A DNA stretch of 64,000 bases from positions 3,381,398 through 3,445,397 of the forward strand of contig NC_053143.1 in the NCBI RefSeq assembly GCF_016808335.1, written 5' to 3'. The notes below the pieces were generated by a model that was given only the letters and a program-made list of their open reading frames with translations, made no database searches and had not been told where the DNA came from. Below, piece after piece: positions 22,064 through 34,807 of this stretch. This DNA comes from Panicum virgatum. Lineage: Eukaryota > Streptophyta > Magnoliopsida > Poales > Poaceae. Both the position numbers and the translations under genes were made by a program. Within the stretch, counting starts at the first letter, position 1, and each line of letters starts with the position of its first letter.

Positions 22064-23232
22064 TTTTTTTTTTGAAACGAACCAGGCAGGAGAGCTGCCG
22101 ATTATATTAAAAAGAAGAAACAACATTCAGACTGGGCAAAACAACAACAAAAAAAACTGACCAGTTGGATTTGGACACGGCCACTCCAACTCCACTCGAA
22201 CTCTACTCAACAAACAACCGATTGAATTGGGACATCAACGCGGCCACACCACTCCACTTGACGAGACTAGAAACAAACCAAAAACAACAAAGACTGAAAA
22301 ACAGCAACCAAAACTAACCAAGAGGCAAAGTAAACCCCGCCACAACATCCTAGAAGTCTTTACATTTTAGATTCGCTAAAGACTCGAGGAGGTCTGGTGG
22401 CAACTCCTTGAGTATGTCTGCACAGTCTTGAATGGCATCCTCGTTAAGCTTCCCATCATTCGCAATAATCCCCAAGTCTTTTAACGTCTTGCGCTGGGCG
22501 AGGCGAACACTTCGACGAACTGACGATTTGTCATAGTACTTGCACCTACGTCTTGCTGTTGATGTCGCCAACGGTGTCACTATTGTTGGGGTTTCTGTAC
22601 GAGTGCAACCAAGCTCCTCAAGCTTCATGGCAGTAGCATCTGTCATGGACACATGCATTGAAATGTTATGCTCCACCTTGATCTCAACTGTAGGCTGGGT
22701 GCAATCATCCGCATCAAGGAGGAGGACAATGGGGTCCTCAATCGCCGTACCCACATCCGAGGCTGTTTCCTCATCATCAGATGCATCTTCCACCACCACA
22801 ACATCCTCGAAAGAGGTGACACCTTGCATGGACATTTGCTCTACAGGAAGGTCCAACGGAACCACCTCATGCTGCTCACATTCCAAAGGGATCGTGGCCA
22901 AAGGCATTGTCCCGACGGCGAGATTGGAAATCCCTTCTGTCGGCTCATGAAATGGGAGAGTTGTGGTATCTGTTGTTGTTGATTGAAACTCGAGAGCTTG
23001 GACTTGCAAAGCGAGAGTTGTTTTGTGTTTCAGAACTATCTCATTAGCGATGGAAATTCCAAAATCCTTAGAGGGTGTCTGTCCTACATCTCCAGTAGTG
23101 GTCACCTCCAACCCATTGGCATCCAAAAGCACTCGATTGGCTCGGTTCTCTATGGACACCGACTTCTCATCTGGCATGGAGTCCCGTGTAGACATGCAAG
23201 CAGCCGCAAATGAATTGAAGAAGGATGGAGTT
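22064..23232 (-). mobile_element. LINE-like retroposon, 3' part with poly-A tail
   Basis: On the minus strand an open frame ends at 22350 and is followed by a ~280 base 3' UTR and a poly-A tail (poly-T at 22064-22073 on the plus strand). The frame encodes an acidic, threonine-rich protein tail with a basic SSVRRSVRLAQRKTLKDLGI motif near the end, like C-termini of grass LINE ORF1-type proteins; that match is from memory. The frame is interrupted at 23232 by solo LTR B and resumes at 31188. No matching target duplication was found for the whole retroposon. Confidence 0.55.
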
Positions 23233-24187
23233 TGAAACGACCCGAGTTTTGGAACGAACAACCCGAATCCCTGTATCGTCGTGATAGTTTCTGGATCAGT
23301 AGCTATCACATACAGAACTCATTTCAGACAGTAAATCAGTTCATACTCCCTTAAAAGATTCAAACATGGGTTTAATTATTACAAAATCCAGAGGATCTGC
23401 AGTACGAATATTTTATTACAAGCCCTTTGGGCTAAACTGAATCAGACAGAAAACGATAGCAGTAGCTGATCTTCAGGCCATCCTTCAACTCGAACTTCAT
23501 CTCCACAGGCAGCACTTGAGCGTAGCATGGGCTTCTAAGCTTCAATCGTACCATCCGTCGTTGTTGGTGTCGAACTCCTGATTAGATCCTGCATCTTGCC
23601 AAACTATCCCCAAGGACAGGATATGTTCACGTCACCATCCGTATGCAAGCTTTAAGTGGATGCAAAGATATAAAAAGTAGCCAAGGATAGGCTAAGGTTT
23701 CCTATGCAAGCACATGTATATAAGTAAGTCACATGTCACTCTCCGACACGGGCCATACCGCACCGATCAAACCCAAACCATAATCATGTCTCTCACCCAT
23801 CCCAGGTCGGTGCAGGAACTCCCTCTCCCTGCACCTCAACTGACTTCACAGGGGGAAGTGGACTAGAGGGAGGTAGAAAGCTGGGTTTACTACTCTAGAT
23901 GAAGTAACAGAAGAGTAGGAAAATGTACATGACCGAGTACGCGGCTATACGTATAGATTTCACCCTGCAGTAGTTGTACACCTGTACCCACTCGCCACAA
24001 ATCGAGCCAGGAGCGACCTGACTATCTCCGAAGCACCGGCCTACCGAAGTACTCCGAAGAGCAAGACTAACCGTTACGGCACCATCCTGTCCCCCCCAGG
24101 TTGGGATGCAACCCCTTCATGGTTGGGGCGCCCTGGAATTGTGTGGCTCTCCCCTTGCCATCCGAAGTTCCACCAAGCGCCCATGCT

Positions 24188-27100
24188 TGTGGCAGAACCG
24201 TCTAAATTATCCCGGCTCAAGTGCGCAGGCCATCACCATAAAGGCAACATTAGCTTAAACGCACTTCAAACGGAACAATTTTTGGTCTGTCGGGTAACGT
24301 CCCGATACAACCACCGATTCTCGGATCGAACAAGCATACCCCGCACGAAGGCGAGTCCAGAGATATTACAACCACAATTTTTACAACACAGGCATAGTAA
24401 TAATTACAAACCAGTTGAAAACCTTAATACAAAGCCAACTTAAGTAAAACAGTTATACAAGCCATAACTATAAGTTCAGAGTCTAAACAGCGGAAGATGA
24501 AACACGATGACTACAACACGTCGCAAAAGTATACCAAGCTAGCCCAAGCATGGTATCACTCGTCATAGTCATTGCCGGCCGAAGACGTATCCCATTCTAC
24601 GGACCAGCCAGGAGGCAATGAGCAAGGATAGGTCAAGCTAGCGATCTGATCCTCAAAAGTCATACCTGAAAAAGGGTTTCAACAGCAAGGCTGAGTATTC
24701 TAATACTCAGCAAGACTTAACCGACAACGGGTCTAAGTAGACCACTATAGCTAGACTATGCAAGGTTTGTGAGGCTCTGGTTTTCTTTTGCTGAAAAGCA
24801 ATAAAGAGTATGTCCTTACTTCCAAGTTTTAGCTTCAAGATTCTAGTTGATTAACCATTCTATGTAAGCATCTATTATCCAATCATGGTGGAACTTCTAA
24901 GCAAACATCAAGATTAATAAGAATATTGTTGCTCTTATTACTCTGTGTGGCAAAGAGATCAAGCAGTCTCATTTCATCGTGAGAGGCGGACGATTCTGAA
25001 TCGAAATTCAACCTTGCAAGGACAACCTAGCACACACGTCTGGAACACCGTCGGGTCATTCCCAAACAACCGTTGACCTTTCTTTCCGGCTTGTGGATAG
25101 GGTCACTCTCCCCGACTACAGGGCTCCAAGGCCGAACCTTGTCCCTCGAAGTCGTAGTGTTGCGCAACATAAAAAAAATAAAACCTATCCCTACTGAGAG
25201 AGTGAAAGGTATATCCACTCCCCGGTCCGATCGGCTACTAGGCTTGCCGCGTACCATATTTACGGCATGTGACTAGTACTTTCAAAAACTTAACCAGCAC
25301 TACCACACACCGCGACCTTAGCAAGTTCATCAACATAGACGGGGTATCACATAAGGTCATGATATCGAACACAACCCCGTCCGTCGTCCTTATATTGATA
25401 ACAGAAAGTAAACAATCAATTCCTATAAAGCTCGCGAGTGACAGGCAATCACTCGACTTGTACCGGTCCTATAAGCTTAGCAATTATTCGAACTCAAGTC
25501 TAGTGTTCAGTACATAGGTTCCTAGGATCATGCATCTAAGGTTTCATTTCAACTCCTATGAACTGTAAATGCACAAGTAAAATAATACAGTAAATGATAT
25601 GAATTTTGAAGTATAGGTTATGTCCGGGGCTTGCCTTCTCGGTAGTTGCTAACTATTTCAGCGCTAGGCTCTTCCGAACTTTGGTTCGGGGCTTCAGTTA
25701 GTTCCGCAGTGTTTACTTGAGCGTCGAGATCACCTCCGTCAGACTCCGGAATCAGCTCGTACGTCCCGTCCGATAAGGCAGTCGTGTCTATATGCAATGC
25801 AAGAACAACATTATAAACAAACATGGGCAATCGTTTATAGAGTAGTTAAATAACAAATTTAACTACACAAGGCATCATGATCAACAGCACAAAAGAAGTT
25901 AACTAACTTCATAAAATGAGTGGTGGTGATTTCCTCTACGATTAAATCATGGTTTGTAAATAAAACAACAACTCAGAGTACAAATAGTAATAAAATCTAC
26001 CAAAATTATACTAAACAGAACATGAACAAAGTAATCTACCCTACAAAAATCATATCAAGACATGTAACCATTTAATCACAATAAATCATTTATGCAGGCA
26101 ACACCTAGTACAAGCTTGAATTATACAGATCAAAATAGATCAAAACAGAAGCTCACAATTTAACAGGAGATCTACACAGGGATGATCTGTCTACTGTGAA
26201 TTTTTCATGATTTTATCTACACCGAAATAACTCTGAGAAAATAAATAAAACAAACAACAGATTAGAAAGATTTATTTTTAGCCCCTGATCTAGCCATGAA
26301 CTAAGGCTCAAACTTCCTGGAAAAGCTAATATACTCTAGAAGAACACTCAGGAATATTTTCACGATTTATTAAGAACAGAAACTATTTACCATGATTAAA
26401 GTCTACTAAACAAAGATTAAATCAAATAAATAGCTACAACAAAGAACTGATCATGAAATTTTTATAGCAAAGCTAGTGTAACAAGAGTAAACTACCACCA
26501 AAATTTCAGAGCAATATCAGCTTTCAAGTATCACATAAGATAAAGATTAAAGAACTAGTATTTATACACCTAGTAACACAAAACAAAATCTACAGCAAAA
26601 ACTTGCAACTAAAGCCTAACATATTATGGTTCTACTGCATAGAGATCTTCAATAGGATTCCAAAACATCAAGATTTTCCATTTTACGATTTTTCTACGAA
26701 TTGATCTAGAATTTCAAATATCACTGAAAAACATTGCAAACCAGTCCCTAAGGCACTATTGCAATGAGTCACTGACATCGCAGATAACCCCCTGGGCTTT
26801 CTCAAATTCAAGCACGCGGTCCTTGGGTCGGGTCAGAGAGGGGAGGCGAGGTTTGACCGGCCGTTTCCCGGCGAGGGGCTCACCGGCGGCGAGGGTGGAG
26901 GGGTGCGTGAGCTTCACGGGTGCAAGGCGCACCTCTGGGTGGCCTAGGGTCGCGGGGAGAGGCTCGGAAGCGGCGGCTCGGCGGAGCAGGGCGGGTTGGC
27001 GGCGGAGGCGAGCGACGGCGAGGGTGCTCCGGTGAGGATTGGGCGAGGGGAAATGGTCTGGGAGTTGCGCGAGGGTGAGGCGCGGCTAATGGTGGGGGAT

Positions 27101-28025
27101 GTAGGGGTGGAGCGGGCCTGCAGTGGCGGCTCCGCGGCGGGGTGGAGCTTGCCGGGGTTCAAGCGGGGCGGCGGTGGTGTTCCGCGGCGTGGGAGCGAGG
27201 ATAGAGCAAAGAGGTGCATGAAATCGAGTCCTGGGATAGGTGTAGTGCTCGGGCGCTCGCTAGAAGAGGGCGGCGTGCTCTGAAGGGGGCGCTCCACGGC
27301 GGCGTCGCGGTGGCGGCCGTCGGGGAGGTTCTGGGCGCGGCGGGGGTGCGTGGCGAGGGGTGGAGGCTCCAGCGCGAGGCAACAGGAGGGGGAAGAGGTC
27401 GTCCGCGACGCGTGGGCGCCAGCGCACGGCGAAGTAATGGCCGGGAAAGCCGGGAAGGCGCTCCACGGCGGCGTTGTCGGTGGCCGGCGACGAGAAGCAG
27501 AGCATGGAGGGGGAGATGGTCATAAGGGTCGATTTGTAATTACCAAAAATTCCAGGGACCTCTCTGTAAACAAGCAATAACTTTTAAACTAAAGCTCAAA
27601 TGAAAAAGTGCCCAACATGAAAGTTGTTCAACTTTTCAAGATCTACAACTTTGATGTTGTGCAAAAATTTATTTGACCAAAGATTCAAGAGCTAAAATAA
27701 AAATCATTGAAGAGATTTTGAATTCTAGGAAATTTGTCTTTTTCAAAGCAAATTCACTTCAACTCTAGACTCAAAAGCAAAAATGGCTGCCATGCATTAA
27801 ATGCATTGAAATTTTGCAAAAACACCCTCCACTAAAACTATAATTACACAACCTATTCAACACAACTGCAGAAAGGACCTTGCATAAAATCATAATTACA
27901 CATATAACCTTTCATAATTACAAAAAGATCCTTTTTACGTAATTCAAGCACATAATGCATAGTAACAAACACAATTACTGTGCAGACACCTATTTAATTA
28001 CTGTGTAAACACCCAGGGTGTTACA
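24188..28025 (-). mobile_element. Solo LTR A (gypsy-type), nested in solo LTR B
   Basis: The plus-strand left end TGTGGCAGAACCGTC and right end CCAGGGTGTTACA make a minus-strand LTR starting TGTAACACCC and ending TCTGCCACA. A perfect 5 bp target duplication ATGCT lies at 24183-24187 and 28026-28030. The length of 3838 bp is large, as in some grass gypsy chromovirus families. No internal coding region remains. Its layout (an AT-rich part, a GC-rich block at 26820-27530, then AT-rich sequence) parallels LTR B, which suggests related families. Confidence 0.9.
24690..24711. repeat. 22 bp palindrome in LTR A
   Basis: Ten-base perfect arms starting GCTGAGTATT surround a 2-base centre (CT). It lies about 500 bases from the LTR end and could form a hairpin in the LTR transcript. 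Confidence 0.85.
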
Positions 28026-28972
28026 ATGCTCCTCTCGCATCGGGCATCCCCCGCACTACCCTACTCCTGACAGGTCTGGTGACGCGCATAGCTAGCTCGA
28101 ACCGGATCCACCATCACAATGGGTAAGTGGCGTGTACGAAAAGTCCTACAAATCTCAGATACCACATATGTCCATAAGAAGCCAGGGCAAGCACTCCTCG
28201 CAGTCCTCCGCAGTGGTCCGCCAAAGGCACTCATAACAGATATCGCCTCTCCTTGGGCACCCATAACAAGTATCGCCCCTCCTTCTCTTCCTGCACTCGC
28301 CACAGGTGCTCCCCAGAATGTGCCCAATACACATTCCCGGCCAGTAGCTTGCCCCCGCTAAAAGCCCTATCTCTGGCTCCTCACAAAGTGGGTCTCAAGC
28401 ATGCAAGACTATCATATCATGGCATTCCCATACCCATTCACTCTCATAGTAGCCAAAGCATTCAAGAATCCATCAAGGAGTCATAGGGCACAAGGGATAG
28501 GATAAATAAGTAGGCCTTGCAGGCTTATATCACATACACACAAGTAGTGCACTAGCAATTCTAGCAAGCAATGCCTAATAGGAATTCAAATCATAGATGG
28601 ACGTGAACCTGAGTGCTCCTCGTAGAACTCCTGGGCCTCCTGGTAGTCCTGGTCGTCGGTCTTCTCTTCAGCAGCAGGACCTATTCATAATTACTGATTA
28701 CTATAGAGGCCAAAGTGCAAAAATGCACAAAACTACTCAAATAAGATTCAACTCACAACAAAACCTACTCTAACGCATAGATCATGATTTTAGAAGAATT
28801 ATGAAACCGGTTTCATAATTTTCGGAGCTCCGGTTGATTTGTTAAGAATTTCTGAAGCTTAAAATAATTTCTAGAATAAATAAAAAGTTTTCAGAAAAAA
28901 AAACACACAGGCTGACACGTGACAGCACCAGAGAGTGCCACATGTCCTGCTGACATAAGCACGGGTCCGCCA

Positions 28973-29011
28973 AATGCTGACGTCATCATGACCTTTGATG
29001 ACGTCAGCATT
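28973..29011. promoter_or_regulatory. Perfect inverted repeat of two TGACGTCA sites in LTR B
   Basis: Two perfectly complementary 16-base arms (left arm AATGCTGACGTCATCA) are separated by 7 bases. Each contains the full TGACGTCA palindrome recognised by plant TGA/bZIP factors. Within the next 35 bases are W-box cores (TTGACC at 29010 and 29024, and reverse GTCAAC at 29033 and 29040). This arrangement looks like an enhancer in the U3 of the LTR. Confidence 0.7.
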
Positions 29012-31187
29012 GACCTGGTCAATGTTGACCAAGTCAACGGTCAACTGGGTCCACGTCCAGGTGGGGTCCACATGTCAGCGGCGCTGTATCACTGACCAGT
29101 GGGTCCGCGTGTCAGGTCCGGTTAAAGGAAAAAGAAAAAGGGTTTAAGGTGTAACGTGCTCAAAGGTAAATGGGCCGGTTCAGCTCGGACCAGCAGCTCG
29201 CCTCAGCTCGGCTCGGATCTAGGACCGGCTTGGGTGCGCGGCTCGCAGGCCGGCTCGTGTCAGCGATGGCAGGCCGGCTCACGTGGCTCGGCTCCTTGGG
29301 CTGCATCGGCGCGTGGCTGGCAGGCCAGCTCGGGATCTTGGGCTGGAGGCGGCCCACTTCTTTTCCTTCTTCATTTCTTCTCTTTTCCTTTTCTTCTCTT
29401 CCATCCTTCCATTGACGTAACGGGCCCACGAGCGGTTTCTTCTCCTCTCTCTGACAGGGCAGCCCCACATGCCAGTGCCTTCTCCTCCTCTTCTCTACCT
29501 TCGGTCCTTCTCTCTGGTGGAACGGCGTCGGACCATAGTCACAAAGTTCCTGGGTCGACCGGGTCGAGGAACGGGGTCGAGGGTCGAGAGTCGTCACTTT
29601 ATAAAATTGTGGTACGAAAGGGGTATATCTTTGTGGAACGATAAATTATTATGTGGAACGTGACCCTGATTCATTCGGGTCGATATTTTTAGGTCGATGC
29701 GTCTTTAAAAAGACAAAAACTATATATGTGCTACTAATGAAGAAACTAATCTGCACAAGCATATAAGAAATGTATAAAAAGAGTACATTTAGACCATAGT
29801 ACACGTACTCGGCTCATTATTTAATAAAAACCACACCCTTAACCTTCTTATCCTAATTAAATCTGCTAGTAATGGGACTGCGACCCCTCTCAAATCGGGA
29901 CGCGATCCAATCTTAAATGAGACACTGACCCACTTTGACCCCGACCCTCGAATCGGAACGGCGTTCCCGGGTCGTGGGACGAGGCATCGACCCCGAATCC
30001 TGTGACTATGCGTCGGACGTCGAGGGCTCGGCTCGTGGGCTCCCGGCGGTTTGTCGAGGCAAGGACCAGGCGGGGCAACGGCGGCGCGGGTCCAGGGCAA
30101 AAAGCAAGGCGGGGCCAAGACGGCGAGGCGAGGGTGAGGCCGGGCTAGGCGTGCTCGCGCGCGGGGCAGGTGTCCCTAGGCCGCGGCGGAGAGTTGGCGG
30201 CTGTGACGGGCAAGGGCAAAGCGACGGGCTCGGCCCGGAGCGGAGCGCGAGGTCGAACAAGGACGAGGCGGCAGGTCGAGGGGCGCGCACGGGCACTGGT
30301 TTGCCAGGCCGTGGCGGAACGGCGGCGACCAGGGTCACGGCCGGGTCTTGGCTAGAGCGGCGAGTTCAGAGCAGAGCGGCGGCAGAGCCATAGCGGCCGG
30401 CGGTGGCTCGGTCTGGCGCTGCGAGACAGCGCGCGGTGCGGCCTGGGCGGCAAGGACGGTGGGCAAAGGCGAAGGCCAGGATGAGCAGACGCTCAGGGCG
30501 GCAGGGCGGATCCTCCCCGGCGAGGCGAGGCCCGAGCTTGGCAAGGTCAACGCAAAGCAGAGCAGGGCTGCGGCTCGGCGTGCGTGCTGTGCCGGGTTTG
30601 GTGGACCGGCTGGGCTTCGTAGGCGCGTCCGCACGCGTGAGTGCGCGGTTCGGGCACGGGGTTTGGGCGCTGGGCCGCGAGGCTGCGGTGCGGGCTGACG
30701 AGCGTTGTGGTAACGGGCCGGCGGAAGAGTTGGCAGGCCGAGGCGTGTTAGCGGGCCGGCGCAAGGAGGTTAGGATGGATGGGCTGGGGCGCTCGGTTTG
30801 GACCAGGCTGGGGTAGGTTTAGGTGGGCTGGTTCGCTAGGTTGAGCCCAAGGTAGGTTAGAGGTTAGTAGTTAGTTTTTGAGTTTGAGTTTGATTGGCTT
30901 AATCAAATTCAACTCCACTCCATTCAATAAATCAAGCTCAAAATATTTTGGATAAAATCCAACACACAATTTTAAACAAGGTAGATTCGATAAAATAAAA
31001 TCCAAATAAATCACACTATCAATATAATCCTTATATTAAAAGCTTTTATTTTCTAGGAATTTTGAGATAGGAAAGAAGATATTCTTAGATTATTCTAGCT
31101 AATAACATAATCACACAAAAAGTTTTTGAAAACTCGTATTTTTGAAATTTATAATATTTCGTAAAAATTACGGGATGTTATAGAGTT

Positions 31188-31310
31188 GGAGATCGATGAA
31201 CCGGGGAAGTATCATGTTCCAGCAGCCAGCACCTGCCAAAGGGGAAGCAGCTAGTAGTTGCTTCTTTTCCGGCAGCCGTAGTCCATTTGAACAAGGACAA
31301 CACAAAGACC
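31188..31310 (-). mobile_element. Continuation of the LINE-like fragment beyond LTR B
   Basis: When LTR B and one GAGTT copy are removed, the minus-strand frame of the retroposon continues without a stop into this stretch (through SPTPSFFNSF at the junction). The upstream end is not defined; an extent to about 31310 is my estimate. Confidence 0.45.
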
Positions 31311-31490
31311 CGTGAACAGACCCGAAAAAACACAGTACATCAATAACTGGCCCACAACCCATGAACGAGAGAGAATGGCCCGTGAACAGACACGAATCAC
31401 GTTTCTGGGCCGGTATCCAAGGCCCAACTTTCACACCGCCGAAGCCCAGCCCGTTCATACTAACGGCCCAGCCCACGACGCGGCGACGCC

Positions 31491-31491
<1 letters not shown>

Positions 31492-31521
<30 letters not shown>
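31492..31521. repeat. 30-base poly-C run
   Basis: An uninterrupted run of C lies 76 bases before the PURA start codon, in the promoter or 5' UTR. Length should be treated with caution because homopolymers of this size are error-prone. Confidence 0.9.
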
Positions 31522-31523
<2 letters not shown>

Positions 31524-31597
31524 ATCCAAACCCTAGCGTCCGCCGCCCTCAAGTCCGGCCGAGCCCGTCCTAAAACCCTCGGACCCACGAGCCAATC

Positions 31598-34360
31598 ATG
31601 TCGCTCTCCACGCTCAACTACCCGGCCGCCGCCGCCGCCGCCGGCGGGAGCGGGAAGCCCCTGTCCCCGGCTGCTTGCCCGGCGGCGCCGCGCTCGGTGC
31701 GCCTGCCGCCTAAGCCGCGCCTCCCGGCCCCTGTCTCTGCCGCGGCCGCGGCCGCCGCGACCGCGTCCGCCCGCGCGGGCCCCGCGGAGGATAGGGTTTC
31801 CGCGCTGAGCCAGGTCGCCGGCGTGCTGGGGTCGCAGTGGGGGGACGAGGGGAAGGGAAAGCTCGTCGACGTGCTCGCCCCGCGCTTCGACATCGTCGCG
31901 CGCTGCCAGGTGAGGGGACGCGTTCCTGTTTCCTTCGTGCGAATCGGTTCGGTGGCGCTACTGTGCTTTTTCTGGGGTGATGAAAATTTGGCCGTTCGCG
32001 GCGGGGATCGTTGTAATGTGTGGGTTGTTTTTTTTTGTTGGATTGGCCTTTGATGATGAAATTGTATAATCGTAGTGTAGTGTTCACCTTCGTCTGGTGT
32101 TATTGTTGCATCCGTCCCGCTGTCACCAATTCTAGTGATAGCCACTTTATGTACAATTCGTAGAATACATTTTTACACATTTGTAGATTTTGAGTTTTTA
32201 CACATTCTGGATGTTGGTTACAGTGCACCTTCTGTCTGATTACAAGAGTGCTAGGATTTTTTTATCTTGACAGATAAACACTTTACTGTATGTAAGATAA
32301 GAAAGATGCACCAGCGATAATTAGTATCTTGTCATTTTTCACTTAGAAAAAATGTGGATTGTATGATTCAGCTGGACAGATTGTGCATGTAATGGCTAAT
32401 TCAAGCAAAAGAGTATACGTATTTACTGGGTTGCATATTATCTTGCTGCAAACTTTTATGTTATGTTGGGTAAAATACTGGCATGCTAGTTTCCTTGTAT
32501 TCTTAAAGCAATCACTGTGAGTTACTCAACTTACTCAAGCTCGACACTTACCATATTTCGCATCTTGTAGTAATCTATGCACATGTAGTTTATCAGCAAC
32601 ATAGTATTACTACTGCTCCTGGTGGTAATTACATAGCCAGTCCCTTATATGCTTTTTTGCTTGATTTCTGTGATGAATGTTCCTATACTCTCAGAAATTC
32701 CCTGCTTGGCTATTTGTATAAATGGGTTTTCTGTTCTTAATATTTATACACTTCACATGAAGTTCTTGGAACACAGCATAAGCAATCAGTATATGTCAGC
32801 TGTTTCTCCTGAGTTTAGAAACCTTATCATAGTTTCAACCATACTGTTACAGGGTGGAGCAAATGCTGGACACACCATCTATAACTCTGAAGGCAAGAAA
32901 TTTGCCCTTCATCTTGTTCCATCTGGTATCCTCCATGAAGGGACACTTTGTGTTGTTGGCAACGGAGCGGTGATCCATGTTCCAGGGTTCTTTGAAGAAA
33001 TTGATGGTCTTGAGTCCAATGGAGTCTCCTGTGATGGAAGAATTCTGGTCTCTGATCGGGCACATCTGCTGTTTGATCTGCACCAGGTTGTAGATGGACT
33101 TAGGGAAGCTGAGCTGGAAAATTCCTTTATAGGGACAACTAAGAGAGGCATTGGACCTTGTTACTCAAGCAAGGTAACTCGAAATGGACTGCGAGTTTGT
33201 GATCTAAGGAACATGGACACTTTTGGGGATAAGCTTGATGTCTTATTTAAAGATGCCGCTTCGAGATTTCAAGGCTTTGAGTACAGAAAAAACATGCTCA
33301 AGCAAGAGGTTGAGAGGTACAAGAGGTTTGCAGAGCGCTTGGAGCCCTTCATTGCTGATACTGTCCATGTATTAAATGAATCTATCCAGCAGAAGAAGAA
33401 AATTCTAGTTGAAGGTGGCCAAGCAACAATGCTGGATATTGATTTTGGTACCTATCCATTTGTGACTTCTTCTAGCCCTTCAGCTGGTGGGATATGCACT
33501 GGCCTTGGGATTGCCCCAAGGGTAATCGGTGACCTGATTGGAGTGGTAGGTTAAAACCACTTTTATTATTGTAGAAGACCAATTTCTTCATGTGGTGCTA
33601 TATGTTCTACATATTTTACATGCAGGTCAAAGCTTACACATCAAGAGTTGGCTCTGGTCCTTTCCCAACCGAACTATTTGGAGAGGAAGGTGATCGCCTT
33701 AGGAAAGCTGGAATGGAATTTGGCACGACAACGGGCCGTCCAAGGCGATGCGGCTGGCTTGACATTGTTGCACTGAAGTACTGCTGTCAAATCAATGGAT
33801 TCTCATCACTGAATCTGACCAAACTTGATGTTCTGTCTGACCTGCCAGAAATTAAGGTGGGGGTTTCATATAACACCACTGATGGACAGAAGCTACAATC
33901 CTTCCCTGGGGATCTTGACACCCTGGAGCAAGTACAGGTAAGCTTTGGTGTGTTTCTGTTCACTTCGTTTCCACAGCTTGTCAATCAAACCATAAGGCCT
34001 TTGGATAGAATCATTGCATTGTTTGAGAATTTATGCTAATTTCTATTTTTTAAAGACATGATATAATAAGCTTGTCTTGAAAGCTTGTGGTTTTAAACAG
34101 TAACCAGTTTGAAAGTGACAATTTAGACAGGTATAAGATACTAAGAATACATATCTTTCATCTCTTATATGCCCTTTCTTGTGTTTTAGGTCAACTATGA
34201 GGTGCTGCCTGGGTGGCAAAGTGACATTTCTTCAGTTCGAAGTTACAATGAACTTCCCCAAGCTGCTCGCCTCTATGTGGAGAGGATAGAAGAGCTTGTT
34301 GGTGTTCCAGTGCACTACATTGGTGTTGGACCTGGGAGAGATGCTCTCATATACAAGTAA
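31598..34360 (+). CDS. PURA: Adenylosuccinate synthetase, plastid-targeted
   Basis: Catalyses IMP + aspartate + GTP to adenylosuccinate, the first committed step from IMP to AMP. In plants this occurs in plastids, and in some cases mitochondria. Four exons: 31598-31909, 32853-33545, 33626-33937 and 34190-34360, all junctions in phase 0, giving 495 residues. The first ~75 residues are rich in A, P and S, like a transit peptide. The catalytic core starts at [11 protein letters not shown] (residues 78-88, the GTP-binding loop with the catalytic Asp), followed by [10 protein letters not shown] with the catalytic His at about 111. Further family signatures are [30 protein letters not shown] and the near-C-terminal GVGPGRDA. 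The length fits plant enzymes, which are about 430 core residues plus a leader. It appears intact. Its promoter abuts a transposon fragment and a 30-base poly-C. Confidence 0.97.
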
Positions 34361-34807
34361 AAGCCACTTCATTTTGTCTGCGGGCAACTGGACAGAAAAA
34401 AAAACAAGCCCTAACTAGCCTTGAGCATTTGCTCTTACTATTCATCTCCGTTGTCATGGTAGCTCTGATACAGCGAAGTTACTGGCTGGTGGAGTGATCT
34501 AATGTGCACAATAATAAAACATCTTCCGAAACATTTGCTAAGGCGAATAAGGATGAGCGTTTTGCACTATGTTTGACTCCACCAAATCATATATTTTGTA
34601 CTAATTGAGCCTGGTGTAATGTGATTTGAAAAATCTGGATTGGATACTCTGCTGAGTGCTGATGCCTACCTTTTGGTTCTTTGTTGAAAATGAGACATAG
34701 CTGATGGAAATATGCGTGTGCTTGCCCTAATTTTCCTATCTATTGCCTACGTTTTTCATTCAACTCCATTTTGAGCCTTGGATTTTTGTAGCAACTCTAG
34801 GAAATAT
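34361..34807. other. 3' flank of PURA
   Basis: AT-rich 3' UTR and spacer; no coding feature. The last eight bases (34800-34807) are the target duplication of the hAT element that follows. Confidence 0.7.

Larger units (their letters stand above)
23233..31182 (-). mobile_element. Solo LTR B (gypsy-type), host of the nested solo LTR A
   Basis: The plus-strand left end is TGAAACGACCCGAG and the right end is CGGGATGTTATA. Read on the minus strand it starts TATAACATCCCG, one base from the usual TGTAACA(C/T)CCC start. A perfect 5 bp target duplication GAGTT lies at 23228-23232 and 31183-31187. Excluding nested LTR A and its duplication, the length is about 4107 bp. There is no gag-pol frame, primer site or second LTR, so it is a solo LTR left by recombination. 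GC-rich tracts at 29160-30830 have open frames in several phases but nothing recognisable. Probable U3 elements are listed separately. Confidence 0.82.

Noticed and set aside
26820..27580. Arginine/glycine-rich frames in LTR A
   Set aside because: They lie in a GC-rich LTR tract, overlap on both strands and have no domain or start context.
29156..30816. Several frames of 100-160 codons in LTR B
   Set aside because: Same reason: GC-rich LTR sequence with overlapping frames and no gag-pol similarity.
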